DNA of 64,000 nucleotides, from assembly GCF_023630705.1 (NCBI RefSeq), contig NZ_JALQEM010000029.1, positions 35,734-99,733 of the forward strand, read 5' to 3'. This DNA comes from Caballeronia sp. GAFFF1. Lineage in GTDB: Bacteria > Pseudomonadota > Gammaproteobacteria > Burkholderiales > Burkholderiaceae. Below the pieces are notes generated by a model, which worked only from the letters and a program-made list of their open reading frames with translations, did no database searches and was not told the DNA's origin. Below, piece by piece: positions 51,775 through 61,624 of the stretch; within the stretch, counting starts at the first letter, position 1, and every line of letters begins with the position of its first letter. Both the position numbers and the translations under genes were made by a program.

Positions 51775-54174
51775 TCAACCCTTCCACGTCCATTCGCGGA
51801 TCTCGTCCCGATCAATGCCTTCCTCATGCGCATATCGAATGCTCTCGATGATCTGATTCTTGAGCATTTCCTTGGTATGCGCCGCCGTGCTCGAAAGACC
51901 CGGCACGCGGTCGATCACGTCGATAGCGAGGCTGTACCGATCGACGCCGTTGATGATGGCGAGTTCGAACGGCGTATTGATGTTGCCGCGTTCGCGGTAC
52001 CCATGCACGTGCATGTTGTCGTGATTCGTGCGGTTGTACGTGAGCTTGTGCACAAGCGACGCATACGAATGGAAGTTGAAAATCACGGGCTTGTCGCGCG
52101 TGAAAAGCGAATCGAAATCGCGATTGGACAAGCCGTGCGGATGATCGGTGTCGGGCATGAGCCTGAACAGATCCACCACATTGACGAAGCGGATCTTCAG
52201 GTCAGGGCATTGCGTCTTGAGAATCTCGACGGCGGCAAGGGCTTCCATTGTCGCGATGTCGCCCGCGGATGCAATGACCACATCCGGCTCGTGGTTCTGA
52301 TCGGTCGAAGCCCAGTCCCATATGCCAATGCCTTTCGCGCAATGCACCATCGCGTCCTGCATGTTCAGGTACTGCAAGTGCGGCTGCTTGTCCGCGACAA
52401 TCACGTTCACATAGTCGTGCGAGCGCAGGCAATGGTCCGCCACGCTCAGGAGGCAGTTCGCATCCGGCGGCAGATAAATACGCACGACCTCCGGGCTCTT
52501 GTTGGTGACGACATCGAGAAAGCCGGGGTCTTGATGCGTGAAGCCGTTATGGTCCTGACGCCAGACAAGCGACGTGATGAGCAAATTGATGGACGGCACA
52601 GGCGCGCGCCACGACAGTTCGTTCTTCGCTTTCTCCAGCCATTTCGCATGCTGGTTGAACATCGAATCGATCACATGCACGAACGCTTCGTACGTCGCGA
52701 AGAGGCCGTGACGGCCCGTCAATACGTAGCCTTCGAACCAGCCTTCGAGCGTGTGCTCGGAAAGCATCTCCATCACGCGGCCATCTGTTGCGAGCGCGCT
52801 GCCGTCGGCGTCTTCGGGTTTGATCTGCGCGAGCCAGCGTTTGCCCGATGCTTCATACACGCCGTCGAGCTTGTTGCTTGCCGTTTCATCCGGGCCGAAG
52901 AGACGGAAGGTCTGCATGTTGCGACGGATAACATCGCGCAGGAAGGTAGCGAGGACCATCGTCGGCGAATGATAGACGCTCGCCGCGCTCTTGAATTCGA
53001 AGGCGTAATCGCGGATATCCGGCATATCGAGCGCTTGCCGCAGCAAGCCGCCGTTTGCGTGCGGATTAGCGCTGATACGCCGGCCGCCCACGGGCGCGAG
53101 TTCACGCAGGCTTTCGACAAGGCGTCCATCTTCATCGAAGAGTTCTTCCGGCTTGTAGCTTCGCATCCAGTCTTCGAGCACCGCAAGACTCTTGTAGTTC
53201 GTCGCCGGATCGAGCACGGGCACCTGATGCGAACGCCAGAAGTCTTCGACCTTGTGACCATTGACTTCCTTCGGACCTGTCCAGCCTTTCGGCGAGCGCA
53301 GCACGATCATCGGCCAGCGGGGACGCGTCACATCGGCAGGGTTTTCGCGAGCGCGCTGCTGTATCGCGCGAATGTCGCCGATGCAGCGTTCCAGCGTCGC
53401 GGCCATCAACTGATGCATTGCCTCGGGCTCATCGCCCTCGACGAAATACGGCGCGTAGCCATAGCCCTTGAACAATGCTTCGAGTTCGTCGTGCGGAATA
53501 CGCGCGAGGATGGTCGGATTGGCGATTTTGTAGCCGTTCAGATGGAGAATCGGCAGCACCGCACCGTCGGTCGCTGGATTGAGAAACTTGTTCGAATGCC
53601 ACGAGGTCGCGAGCGGGCCGGTTTCCGCTTCGCCATCGCCCACCATCGTTGCAACGATCAAGTCGGGATTGTCGAAGGCCGCGCCGAAAGAATGGGACAG
53701 GCTGTAGCCGAGTTCGCCGCCTTCGTGAATGGAACCTGGCGTCTCCGGCGTGCAATGCGAGCCGATGCCGCCCGGCGACGAGAACGCGCGAAAGAGTCGC
53801 AACATACCGCGCTCGTCAGGGCTTCGGTCCGGATAGATCTCCGAGTAATGCCCTTCGAGATACGAATTCGAGAGCGTCGCGGGCGCGCCGTGGCCGGGTC
53901 CGGAGACGAACATGACGTTGAGATCGTCGCGCTTGATGAGGCGGTTCAGATGCACCCATACGAACGATTGGCCGGGGTCCGAGCCCCAATGGCCGAGCAG
54001 ACGTCGCTTGATGTGTTCGGGCCTGAGCGGCTCGCGCAGCAACGGATTGGCGCGCAGGTAGATCATGCCGACCGAGAGGTAATTGCCGGCGCGCCAATAG
54101 GCGTCGATATTACGCAGCAGGTCGGGAGCGAGAGGGGTGTGCGTCGCGGTCTTGCCTTGGACGTCGTCGTTCAA
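51775..54174 (-). CDS. xfp: Phosphoketolase (xylulose 5-phosphate/fructose 6-phosphate)
   Basis: A 799-residue thiamine-diphosphate enzyme cleaving xylulose 5-phosphate (and often fructose 6-phosphate) with phosphate into acetyl phosphate plus an aldose phosphate. The N-terminal region ([20 protein letters not shown]) and SGPGHGAPA are diagnostic. The ThDP motif is [10 protein letters not shown] (near 177) with NGYKIANPT at its end. It starts with TTG, supported by AAGGAGAAGCAA directly upstream. acetate kinase follows after 4 bases. The pair gives ATP from pentose phosphates without the lower glycolytic steps. Confidence 0.94.
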   Translation of the reverse strand: MNDDVQGKTATHTPLAPDLLRNIDAYWRAGNYLSVGMIYLRANPLLREPLRPEHIKRRLLGHWGSDPGQSFVWVHLNRLIKRDDLNVMFVSGPGHGAPATLSNSYLEGHYSEIYPDRSPDERGMLRLFRAFSSPGGIGSHCTPETPGSIHEGGELGYSLSHSFGAAFDNPDLIVATMVGDGEAETGPLATSWHSNKFLNPATDGAVLPILHLNGYKIANPTILARIPHDELEALFKGYGYAPYFVEGDEPEAMHQLMAATLERCIGDIRAIQQRARENPADVTRPRWPMIVLRSPKGWTGPKEVNGHKVEDFWRSHQVPVLDPATNYKSLAVLEDWMRSYKPEELFDEDGRLVESLRELAPVGGRRISANPHANGGLLRQALDMPDIRDYAFEFKSAASVYHSPTMVLATFLRDVIRRNMQTFRLFGPDETASNKLDGVYEASGKRWLAQIKPEDADGSALATDGRVMEMLSEHTLEGWFEGYVLTGRHGLFATYEAFVHVIDSMFNQHAKWLEKAKNELSWRAPVPSINLLITSLVWRQDHNGFTHQDPGFLDVVTNKSPEVVRIYLPPDANCLLSVADHCLRSHDYVNVIVADKQPHLQYLNMQDAMVHCAKGIGIWDWASTDQNHEPDVVIASAGDIATMEALAAVEILKTQCPDLKIRFVNVVDLFRLMPDTDHPHGLSNRDFDSLFTRDKPVIFNFHSYASLVHKLTYNRTNHDNMHVHGYRERGNINTPFELAIINGVDRYSLAIDVIDRVPGLSSTAAHTKEMLKNQIIESIRYAHEEGIDRDEIREWTWKG

Positions 54175-54387
54175 TTGCTTCTCCTTGCGGTGAAAGTTCG
54201 GGTCGAGCGTCGGCTTGCGGCTTGATGCGAGTGATTCGGCTGTGTCGGAGTCCTGTGATGAAACGCAGTGGATTTCAGGGGCGTATCGAGAGCGCGCTCC
54301 CGAGATGTGAGAGGAATGTAGAAGCGTCGCGCAACATCATACTTGTGTTCTCGCGACGAAGTTTTGACAGAACGCAGACGCGGCTCA

Positions 54388-55683
54388 TTACATGGCGGAC
54401 TGCGCCAGATCGTAATCCATCAGCAAGGCTTTATTGTCTTCCCACACGCCGATGTAATGCACCATGAAACTGTCGGGACGGCGGTAGATCCACGGCGTAT
54501 TCCACTCGATGAACGACGCGATGCGCGTCGCGTCGAAGTCCGCATGCCGTTTGTATTCGCGGATGAAGAAGTACTGATCGCCCTTATTCGCATAGACGCT
54601 CGATTTGTCGTCAAGTTGCGAGCATGCATGCAGGATGTGATGCAACGCGTCGTAGTTGGCTTGCGTTCGACGAAAGCCCATGATGCCCGAGTTAAAGGTC
54701 CAGGTGCCGACGTCCCGGGCAAATACGGCGTCCTGTCCCTGCATGATGGATTCGAGGGTGCGGTTGATGTCGTTGAACAGCACGTCGGCATCGACCCAGA
54801 AGACCCATTCGTGATGCGGCAGGTATTCGCGCAAGAGAGCCGGCTTGAGCCAGTTGCCGGCTGTCTTGCCGTCGTTCAGATGCGCGGGAATCTCGCGGTG
54901 AACATACAGCGTATAGCCATGACGCGCGCAATAGCGCCTGAAATTTGCCTCAGCAATGCGTCCGTAGCGAGCGACATTCGGCGTATAGAGGGTGACCACG
55001 GCAATCGGCTGGCCGGGCTGATAAACGCTTTGTGCGCGAGTTTCGTCCGTTTCTCCGCCCAAGAAGGACAGGAACGGCAGGCCTCGCGCCATGCATGCGT
55101 TGATATGCGCGAACAGCGCCGTGCGAAACCGCCGATGCTGCGGCTCTTCGCGGATGCATACCGAGAAAGCGGGCCATGTCGCCCACACGCTTTGGAGCGA
55201 CGCCGCAGCGGGCAAGACCACATGGACTCCACCGATCATGCTCTGGCCGTGCACTGACTCGAAATCTTTCAGCAGCATGCCTTCTTCCGGGGGAAGCTCG
55301 ACGCTGAACCGGCATTGCGTCATGAGCTTATAGAGCTTGCGGCGAACGTCTTCGGTGTTGCGCCATACCTGAATATCGGTCTGCGGATGCGGCGAGTCCT
55401 TGCAGGTGAGGAGCCAGTCGCGGCCTTCGAGCAACTCAGACAACGGCATCGCGCCGATGATCGCGGCGTTCTGCGTCAACATCGCGATGACGGCGCCGGG
55501 TTCGGCTTTGTTCAGCCATTGCAGCAGCGTTTCGTACTTGAACGTCCATAGCACATGCGCGCTGCTGCCGGACAGCTCCGAGATGTCGATCTCGACGTGC
55601 CGGTAACCGTGAGTGCGTGCATACCGGCGATGATTGGCGAGCGCGCCGGGCGCGTGATCGGAAAGCAGGCTGATGACGATCAT
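54388..55683 (-). CDS. Glycosyltransferase with a GT34-like (GMA12/MNN10) domain
   Basis: A 431-residue protein. The C-terminal half (about 215-425) looks like a GT34/GT-A fold: AVVTLYTPNVARYGRIAEAN, then LLREYLPHHEWVFWVDADVL with the DAD metal motif, FNSGIMGFRR and GDQYFF. The N-terminal half (MIVISLLSDHAPGALANHRR, YGRHVEIDI-type start) is a second, related domain in which the DXD equivalent is not obvious. There is no signal or membrane segment, so it acts in the cytoplasm. The donor and acceptor are unknown. The start at 55683 is chosen from the fold start; the upstream frame is not convincing and no ribosome-binding site is strong. Confidence 0.65.
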   Translation of the reverse strand: MIVISLLSDHAPGALANHRRYARTHGYRHVEIDISELSGSSAHVLWTFKYETLLQWLNKAEPGAVIAMLTQNAAIIGAMPLSELLEGRDWLLTCKDSPHPQTDIQVWRNTEDVRRKLYKLMTQCRFSVELPPEEGMLLKDFESVHGQSMIGGVHVVLPAAASLQSVWATWPAFSVCIREEPQHRRFRTALFAHINACMARGLPFLSFLGGETDETRAQSVYQPGQPIAVVTLYTPNVARYGRIAEANFRRYCARHGYTLYVHREIPAHLNDGKTAGNWLKPALLREYLPHHEWVFWVDADVLFNDINRTLESIMQGQDAVFARDVGTWTFNSGIMGFRRTQANYDALHHILHACSQLDDKSSVYANKGDQYFFIREYKRHADFDATRIASFIEWNTPWIYRRPDSFMVHYIGVWEDNKALLMDYDLAQSAM

Positions 55684-55834
55684 GAATGGAACATGCAAAT
55701 AGAGAGGAAGCGGCGGGAGCCCCGCCAGGACGGCCGTAGGATGGCTGCAATCAACGCCCGTTCGCATGGGATCTGTCCGAAAACGGCATGCAGAATGCAA
55801 GACGCGGTTTCGCAACCACCCCTAGAATGTCTCG

Positions 55835-58800
55835 ATGACCGCCCACCCCACATCGCCCGACGACGCCCTCGCGGGCTTTCATCCCGCTGTCGTCAACTGG
55901 TTCCGCGCACACTTCGCAGCGCCCACCGCCGCGCAGGCGCGGGCGTGGCCGCTCATTCATGCGCGCCGTTCCACGCTCGTCGCGGCGCCCACCGGTTCGG
56001 GGAAGACGCTCACCGCCTTTCTCGCCGCACTTGATGAGCTCGTGCGCGACGGCATCTCGGGCGGCGGCGTGTTGCCCGACGAGACGCGCGTCGTCTACGT
56101 CTCGCCGCTAAAGGCTCTGTCAAACGACATTCGGGTGAACCTCGAAGAGCCGCTCGCCGGCATCGCGCGCGAGTTGCGGAAGATGGGCGCGGCCGCGCCG
56201 GAGATTCGCGCTGCCGTGCGCACCGGCGACACCACCCAGCAGGAGCGCAACGCGGTGAAGAAGCGCCCGCCGCATATCCTCGTGACGACGCCGGAATCGC
56301 TCTACGTGCTGCTTTCGTCCGACTCCGGCCGCGGCATGTTGTCGACCACGCGCACCGTGATTGTCGACGAAATACACGCGGTGGCGGGCGGCAAGCGCGG
56401 ATCGCACCTGAGCCTGAGCCTGGAGCGGCTCGACGCGCTGTGCGAGGAGCGCGGCGCGGCGCCGCCCGTTCGCGTCGGGCTCTCGGCGACTCAGAAGCCC
56501 ATCGGACTCGTCGCGAAGTTTCTTGCGGGGGAAGGCCGTTCCTGCGACATCGTCGACGTGGGGCACGCGCGCGCACGCGATCTCGCGCTCGAACTGCCGC
56601 CGATGCCGCTCGAAGCGATCATGTCCAACGACATGTGGGAGCGCGTCTACGACCGGCTCGCGGAATTGTCGGCGCAGCATCGCACGACGCTCGTCTTCGT
56701 GAACACGCGGCGCATGGCCGAGCGCGCGGCGCGGCATCTGACGGACCGCCTCGGCAAGGAGGCCGTCGCGGCGCATCATGGCAGCCTTGCGCGGGAGCAT
56801 CGGCTCGACGCGGAACAGCGTCTGAAGCGCGGTGAATTGCGCGTGCTGATCGCCACCGCTTCGCTGGAACTGGGCATCGACATCGGCGATGTGGATCTTG
56901 TATGCCAGATCGGTTCGCCCGGCTCCATCGGCGCATTTCTGCAGCGCGTCGGGCGCTCGGGCCACCATGTCGGCGGCGTCCCGAAAGGCCGGCTTTTTCC
57001 GACTTCGCGGGACGACCTCATCGAATGCGCCGCGCTTGTCGACTGCGTGCGGCGCGGCGAGCTCGACGCCCTGACGATTCCGCGCGCGCCGCTCGACGTG
57101 CTCGCGCAGCAGATCACCGCCGAGGTCGCGTGCCGCGAGTGGGGCGAGGATGCGCTCTTCGAGCGTATTCGCCGCGCGTATCCGTACGCGACGCTGGACC
57201 GCTCGCGCTACGACGCCGTGCTGCGCACGCTCGCCGAAGGCTACACGGGGCGTCAGGGCGTGCGTGCCGCTTACGTGCACCGCGATGCGGTCAGCCGCAC
57301 GCTGCGCGCCCGGCGCGGCGGCAAGCTCACCGCCGTGACGTCGGGCGGGGCGATTCCCGATAACGCGGATTTCGCCGTGTTGCTCGAGCCGCAAGGATTG
57401 CAGGTCGGCACGGTCAACGAGGACTTCGCCGTCGAAAGCCTTGCCGGCGACATCTTCCAGCTCGGGAATACCTCGTACCGCATCTTGCGGGTGGAAGGCG
57501 GGCGCGTGCGCGTCGAGAACGCGAACGGCCAGCCGCCGAACATTCCGTTCTGGCTCGGCGAAGCGCCGGGCCGCAGCGATGAGCTTTCGTTCGCGATCTC
57601 GCGCCTGCGCGCGGACGTCGATGCACGCCTCGCATCGGGCGAGATAGCGCCCGCTGTCTCTTGCACGCCGGATGCTGCATGCAAGATGCAAGATGCCGAA
57701 ACGCGCGTCGATGCCACGGTCCACTGGCTCGCCGACGAAACAGGCATCGGCACGGAAGCGGCGCGGCAAATCGTCGAGTATCTGGCCCGCTCGCGCGCGG
57801 CGCTCTCGGTTCTGCCGACGCAGGACACGCTTGTCATGGAGCGGTTCTTCGACGAATCCGGTGGCACGCAACTCGTCATTCACGCGCCGTTCGGCAGCCG
57901 CGTGAATCGCGCGTGGGGACTCGCCCTGCGCAAGCGGTTCTGCCGCACGTTCAACTTCGAGCTTCAGGCGGCGGCGACCGAGGACGCGATCGTGCTGTCG
58001 CTGACCGGCAGCCATAGCTTCATGCTGGACGACGTGTGGCGCTATCTGAAATCGGCCACCGCCGAGCATGTGCTGATTCAGGCGCTGCTCGACGCGCCGC
58101 TCTTCGGCGTGCGCTGGCGGTGGAACGCGACCAACGCGCTCGCGCTGCCGCGTTACGCGGGCGGGCGCAAGGTCGCGCCGCAATTGCAGCGCATGAAAAG
58201 CGAGGACCTGCTCGCGGCCGTGTTTCCGGATCAGGTCGCGTGCGCGGAAAACGTCGTCGGCGAGCGCGACGTACCGGCGCATCCGCTCGTCCAGCAGACC
58301 ATCGACGATTGTCTGCACGATGCAATGGACAGCGACGCGTGGCTCGCGCTCTTGCGGCGCATCGAGGCGGGCGATGTGCGGCTCGTCACGCGCGATTTGC
58401 CTGCGCCATCGCCGCTCGCCGCCGAGATTTTGTCGGCGCGGCCGTATGCCTTTCTCGACGACGCCCCGCTCGAAGAACGCCGCACGCAGGCGGTGCTCGC
58501 GCGTCGCTGGAACGATCCGCACTCGACGGACGATCTCGGCGCGCTCGATGCCGACGCCATCGCGAGCGTGCGGGCGGAAGCGTGGCCCACCGTGACGAGC
58601 GCCGACGAAATGCACGAGGCGTTGACGAGCCTCGCCGGGGTGACGGACGCCGAAGCCGCCGCGAGCGACGGCTGGCCTGCATGGCTCGACGCGCTGGCCT
58701 GCGCCGGCCGCGCGACGCGGCTGCAGATTGCCGAGCACGACGGCTTGTGGACGCCCGTCGAGCGCCTGTCGCTGCTGCGCGCCGTCTACGAACGCGCGCC

Positions 58801-60268
58801 GATGCACCCGCGCCTCACGCCGCCGCCCGGCTTCGACGCGGCCTGGAACGCCGACGATGCGCTCGTGGAAATCGTGCGCGCGCGGCTTTCCGGTTTCGGC
58901 CCGCTGACCTTGGCGGAGATCGCGCGGCCGCTGGCTCTGCCGGCGTCGTCGGTCGCGGTCGCGTTGACGCGCCTCGAATCGGAAGGCTATGTGATGCGCG
59001 GCCGTTTCACGCCGAGCGCATCGGGCGCATCTGGCGTCGATGAGCAATGGTGCGAACGCCATCTGCTGGCGCGCATTCATCGCTATACGGTGCGGCGGCT
59101 GCGTCGCGAGATCGAGCCGGTCGAGCGACAGGATTTCATGCGTTTCCTGTTCGAGTGGCAGCGCGTCGCGCCCGATGCGCGTGGCGAGGGTCGCGACGCG
59201 TTGCTCGCCGTGCTCGAACAGCTCGAAGGCTTCGAGGCGCCCGCCGTCGCGTGGGAGGACGAGATCCTGCCCGCGCGCATCGCTGATTATTCCGGCATCT
59301 GGCTCGACGAAATCTGTCGCGCCGGGAAGATCACGTGGTCGCGTCCGGCGGGACGGCTGCGCGCTGCGGGCGGTCCCGTGCGCGGCACGCCGATCGTGCT
59401 GCTGCCACGACGCGCTCTCGCGGCGTGGAATGCGCTGATGCGCCCTGACGAAGCGCCCGCGCTGTCGTCGCGTGCGGAGCGCGTCTTCGATGCACTGCGG
59501 GCGCACGGCGCGATGTTCTTCGACGAACTGCTCGCCGAAACGCGCATGCTGCGCACCGAACTGGAGGACGCGCTCGGCGAACTCGTCGCGCTCGGCCTCG
59601 TGAACGCCGACAGCTTCGCGGGTCTGCGCGCGCTGCTCACGCCCGCCGCCAAGCGCAACGCGTTATCGCGCCGCACGCGCAGGCCGGGCGGCGGGCTTTT
59701 CATCGGCGGAATGGACGATGCAGGCCGCTGGGCGCTGCTGCATCGCGGAAGCCCCGGCCATGACGGCGGCGATGCCGAGCACGTCGCACTCACCTTGCTT
59801 CGGCGCTACGGCGTCGTGTTCTGGCGGCTGCTCGAACGCGAGGCGCAATGGCTGCCGCCGTGGCGCGATCTGCTGCGCGTCTATCACCGGCTGGAGGCGC
59901 GCGGCGAGATACGCGGCGGCCGTTTCGTGGCGGGACTCGCGGGCGAGCAGTTCGCGCTGCCCGAGGCCGTACCGCTTTTGCGCGAGATGCGCAGGCGGCC
60001 GAAGGACGGCGCATTCGTCGCGTTGAGCGCGGTCGATCCGCTGAACCTCGCCGGAACGCTGCTTCCGGGCGACAAAGTGCCGGCGCTGGCGGGCAACCGC
60101 GTGGTCTATCTGGACGGCGTGCCGGTCGGCGCGGTGATCGCGGGCAAGACGCATGTTTTCGGCGACGCCGACGCGCCCATGCGCGAGCGCGTGCGTCTTG
60201 CCCTCGTCAAACGAAGCGCGCGGTCGTTGGGCACGTCTTCCGCGCGTCAGATGGCGGTTCCGGACTGA
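55835..60268 (+). CDS. lhr: Large superfamily 2 helicase Lhr (extended form)
   Basis: A 1477-residue ATP-dependent 3'-5' helicase linked to DNA repair. The motor domains hold PTGSGKT (52-58), DEIH (178-181), SAT (217-219) and QRVGRSGHH (motif VI, near 372). These are followed by the winged-helix and Lhr-core domains and a long C-terminal region (about 900-1470) as in bacterial long Lhr proteins. Around residues 609-618 the linker reads [14 protein letters not shown], encoded by a copy of the dispersed repeat also found at 50583, inserted in frame. The start at 55835 gives the expected N-terminus. No operon partner is visible. Confidence 0.92.
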   Translation: MTAHPTSPDDALAGFHPAVVNWFRAHFAAPTAAQARAWPLIHARRSTLVAAPTGSGKTLTAFLAALDELVRDGISGGGVLPDETRVVYVSPLKALSNDIRVNLEEPLAGIARELRKMGAAAPEIRAAVRTGDTTQQERNAVKKRPPHILVTTPESLYVLLSSDSGRGMLSTTRTVIVDEIHAVAGGKRGSHLSLSLERLDALCEERGAAPPVRVGLSATQKPIGLVAKFLAGEGRSCDIVDVGHARARDLALELPPMPLEAIMSNDMWERVYDRLAELSAQHRTTLVFVNTRRMAERAARHLTDRLGKEAVAAHHGSLAREHRLDAEQRLKRGELRVLIATASLELGIDIGDVDLVCQIGSPGSIGAFLQRVGRSGHHVGGVPKGRLFPTSRDDLIECAALVDCVRRGELDALTIPRAPLDVLAQQITAEVACREWGEDALFERIRRAYPYATLDRSRYDAVLRTLAEGYTGRQGVRAAYVHRDAVSRTLRARRGGKLTAVTSGGAIPDNADFAVLLEPQGLQVGTVNEDFAVESLAGDIFQLGNTSYRILRVEGGRVRVENANGQPPNIPFWLGEAPGRSDELSFAISRLRADVDARLASGEIAPAVSCTPDAACKMQDAETRVDATVHWLADETGIGTEAARQIVEYLARSRAALSVLPTQDTLVMERFFDESGGTQLVIHAPFGSRVNRAWGLALRKRFCRTFNFELQAAATEDAIVLSLTGSHSFMLDDVWRYLKSATAEHVLIQALLDAPLFGVRWRWNATNALALPRYAGGRKVAPQLQRMKSEDLLAAVFPDQVACAENVVGERDVPAHPLVQQTIDDCLHDAMDSDAWLALLRRIEAGDVRLVTRDLPAPSPLAAEILSARPYAFLDDAPLEERRTQAVLARRWNDPHSTDDLGALDADAIASVRAEAWPTVTSADEMHEALTSLAGVTDAEAAASDGWPAWLDALACAGRATRLQIAEHDGLWTPVERLSLLRAVYERAPMHPRLTPPPGFDAAWNADDALVEIVRARLSGFGPLTLAEIARPLALPASSVAVALTRLESEGYVMRGRFTPSASGASGVDEQWCERHLLARIHRYTVRRLRREIEPVERQDFMRFLFEWQRVAPDARGEGRDALLAVLEQLEGFEAPAVAWEDEILPARIADYSGIWLDEICRAGKITWSRPAGRLRAAGGPVRGTPIVLLPRRALAAWNALMRPDEAPALSSRAERVFDALRAHGAMFFDELLAETRMLRTELEDALGELVALGLVNADSFAGLRALLTPAAKRNALSRRTRRPGGGLFIGGMDDAGRWALLHRGSPGHDGGDAEHVALTLLRRYGVVFWRLLEREAQWLPPWRDLLRVYHRLEARGEIRGGRFVAGLAGEQFALPEAVPLLREMRRRPKDGAFVALSAVDPLNLAGTLLPGDKVPALAGNRVVYLDGVPVGAVIAGKTHVFGDADAPMRERVRLALVKRSARSLGTSSARQMAVPD
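57674..57696. repeat. Dispersed repeat copy inside lhr
   Basis: GCTGCATGCAAGATGCA (57674-57690) is identical to bases 50595-50611, followed by a second AGATGC. It lies in frame in the linker after the helicase core, encoding AACKMQDA. Confidence 0.6.
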
Positions 60269-60278
60269 GCGCTCTGAA

Positions 60279-60494
60279 TCACTTCGATACCAGCTTGTGA
60301 ACGAACGGTCCCGGTTGCTGCACGGGCACGTCTTTCACGGGCACGCCGGGGTAATCGACTACGCGCTGCGGGTTTGCATGCAGAATGCGAAACGACGAAC
60401 GCATGCGCTCGCGCGAGCCACCGGCGATGCTGGCCATCGCTTGCCGGTCGAGCTCGACGCTGTCGGCGAGGTCCCTGATCTTGATGACAGCCAT
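60279..60494 (-). CDS. Double-glycine leader peptide C (71 aa)
   Basis: A small precursor-like protein. Residues 1-26 form a leader (MAVIKIRDLADSVELDRQAM, then ASIAGG) matching the leaders of the two genes at 60650 and 60941 position by position. The 45-residue core is basic, Pro/Val-rich, has no cysteine and ends PFVHKLVSK. An excellent ribosome-binding site (AAGGAGAAG) supports the start at 60494; an ATG at 60575 would extend it without such support. It ends 11 bases from the end of lhr (convergent). The GG leader suggests cleavage and export by a C39-type ABC transporter, which is not in view. Confidence 0.65.
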   Translation of the reverse strand: MAVIKIRDLADSVELDRQAMASIAGGSRERMRSSFRILHANPQRVVDYPGVPVKDVPVQQPGPFVHKLVSK

Positions 60495-60563
60495 GACTGC
60501 TTCTCCTTGGTGAGTGCCGCGTCTCATTGAGTATAGAAAGCAACCGGGCGCGTGGTTGCGTCT

Positions 60564-60607
60564 AACAAAAACCAACAGGCGGCGAAAGGCCGAAGCCTTT
60601 CGCCGCC
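60564..60607 (-). terminator. Intrinsic terminator between peptide genes B and C
   Basis: A perfect 13-bp stem, GGCGGCGAAAGGC (60578-60590) and GCCTTTCGCCGCC (60595-60607), with a 4-base loop. On the minus strand it is followed by TGTTGGTTTTTG. It ends the A-B transcript, so peptide C is likely a separate unit or a read-through. Confidence 0.75.
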
Positions 60608-60649
60608 GACGCTCTGAGGGCGCTTGTCGTTAGCGATGCATGTGGCGCA

Positions 60650-60910
60650 TTAAAACACTGCGGACTTCAGATTCGCGAACTGCTTCGGATCCACGTTGAT
60701 GGACGGCGCGCCGAAGTTCGCTCCGATTACGCCGACGTCATTGAGCGTGTTGACCTGCACGTTCTGCAACTGCGAGATGTTCTGCAGGATGCCGACGTTC
60801 ACATTGACGTTCGCATACGGACCGTAGGATAGCCCGCCGGAAACGGCGGACATTGCGCGGCAGTCCAGTTGCTTGTTGTGGGACAAGTCCCGTACGACGA
60901 TGGACGACAT
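60650..60910 (-). CDS. Double-glycine leader peptide B (86 aa)
   Basis: The leader is MSSIVVRDLSHNKQLDCRAM then SAVSGG, 26 residues ending in GG. The 60-residue core is Asn/Val/Gly-rich with a repetitive first part (NVNVNVGILQNISQLQNVQVN in two overlapping stretches), no cysteine, and an aromatic end (KSAVF). The ribosome-binding site GAGGAGC is 8 bases from the ATG. It begins 30 bases after peptide A's stop, so the two are co-transcribed and followed by the terminator at 60564-60607. Likely exported bacteriocin- or signal-like peptide by leader type, but no immunity or export gene is seen. Confidence 0.68.
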   Translation of the reverse strand: MSSIVVRDLSHNKQLDCRAMSAVSGGLSYGPYANVNVNVGILQNISQLQNVQVNTLNDVGVIGANFGAPSINVDPKQFANLKSAVF

Positions 60911-60940
60911 GATGGTGCTCCTCGCGAAGAGATCCGTAGG

Positions 60941-61231
60941 TCAGGCGCGCAGCATGCCCAGACCGCCGCCGATGTTGATGTTGCTCGAGTTACTGGCGGT
61001 CTGGACCGGCTTGATCTTGGCATCGATGTCGCTTGCGAACGCGACGTTCACGCCGTTCTGGCTGGACGTGTTCTGCTCTTGCTGCACCATTTGCTGCGTG
61101 TTGAACGAGAGCGACGTCTTCGAGAAGTCGAAGCTCGGCACGAAGTAGCCCATGCCGCCTCGCACGGCGGACATCGCGCGGCGATCGAGTTGTTCGGCGA
61201 TGGGCAGGTCTTTGATGGTCAGCGTCTTCAT
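60941..61231 (-). CDS. Double-glycine leader peptide A (96 aa)
   Basis: The leader is MKTLTIKDLPIAEQLDRRAM then SAVRGG, again exactly 26 residues. Hydrophobic residues sit at -4 (Val), -7 (Met) and -12 (Leu) before the cut, the pattern read by C39 peptidases. The 70-residue core starts MGYFVPSFDFSK, is Gln/Asn/Ser-rich and has no cysteine. The ribosome-binding site AAGGAGAACC is strong and its 5' stretch resembles that of peptide C (CACC-CAAGGAGAA). It is first in the A-B unit and divergent from the kinase gene across 393 bases. Confidence 0.68.
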   Translation of the reverse strand: MKTLTIKDLPIAEQLDRRAMSAVRGGMGYFVPSFDFSKTSLSFNTQQMVQQEQNTSSQNGVNVAFASDIDAKIKPVQTASNSSNINIGGGLGMLRA

Positions 61232-61624
61232 AGCGGTTCTCCTTGGGTGCGCATGGCGCGTTCGGTTGCGGATTCGAGCAACATGTCTGCTCGGGCCAGT
61301 TCAACGCATAGGGTGTGCCAAGCGCGGCGCATCGCGGCAGCATACGCCGGAAGTGCCTTGTTTCATGGGCTTTTGCGAGAATCGCGCGTCGACGAGCCGG
61401 GCATGAGACGGAGACCCGATCGCTCGTCGATGCCGCGCCGAACCCAACAGCCGAACCGATTGTGTCGGTCTGCGAAAGACATGTGCGCGATGCCGCGCAG
61501 CCGATAAAACGCCATTTGCTTAAGCCGGATACGAAGGCTAGTATCGAACGATCCACCGGCGTTTGTTACGACAAGTGCATGGCCGGCCGACCACGTTCAT
61601 CCGGAGCCGCAACGCGTCGCACAG
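61232..61624. other. Divergent control region between peptide A and the kinase gene
   Basis: No gene is seen. A 6-bp inverted repeat CGAGCA (61275-61280) and TGCTCG (61288-61293) lies 44 bases upstream of peptide A and could be an operator or leader hairpin. Weak kinase-side promoter boxes (TTGCTT at 61516, TAGTAT at 61539, 17-base spacer) were noted but are poor matches. Confidence 0.4.

Noticed and set aside
51595..54225. An 876-residue open frame antisense to xfp
   Set aside because: Shadow of the phosphoketolase gene; composition is Arg/Val/His-rich and has no motif.
56120..59506. A 1128-residue open frame antisense to lhr
   Set aside because: High-GC codon bias keeps antisense frames open; its protein is Arg/His/Ala-rich without any domain, while the plus strand encodes a clear helicase.
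60279..61231. Lanthipeptide or disulfide bacteriocin reading of the leader peptides
   Set aside because: The cores contain no cysteine, and no LanM-, LanBC- or radical-SAM-like gene is nearby; only the leader/export class can be argued.
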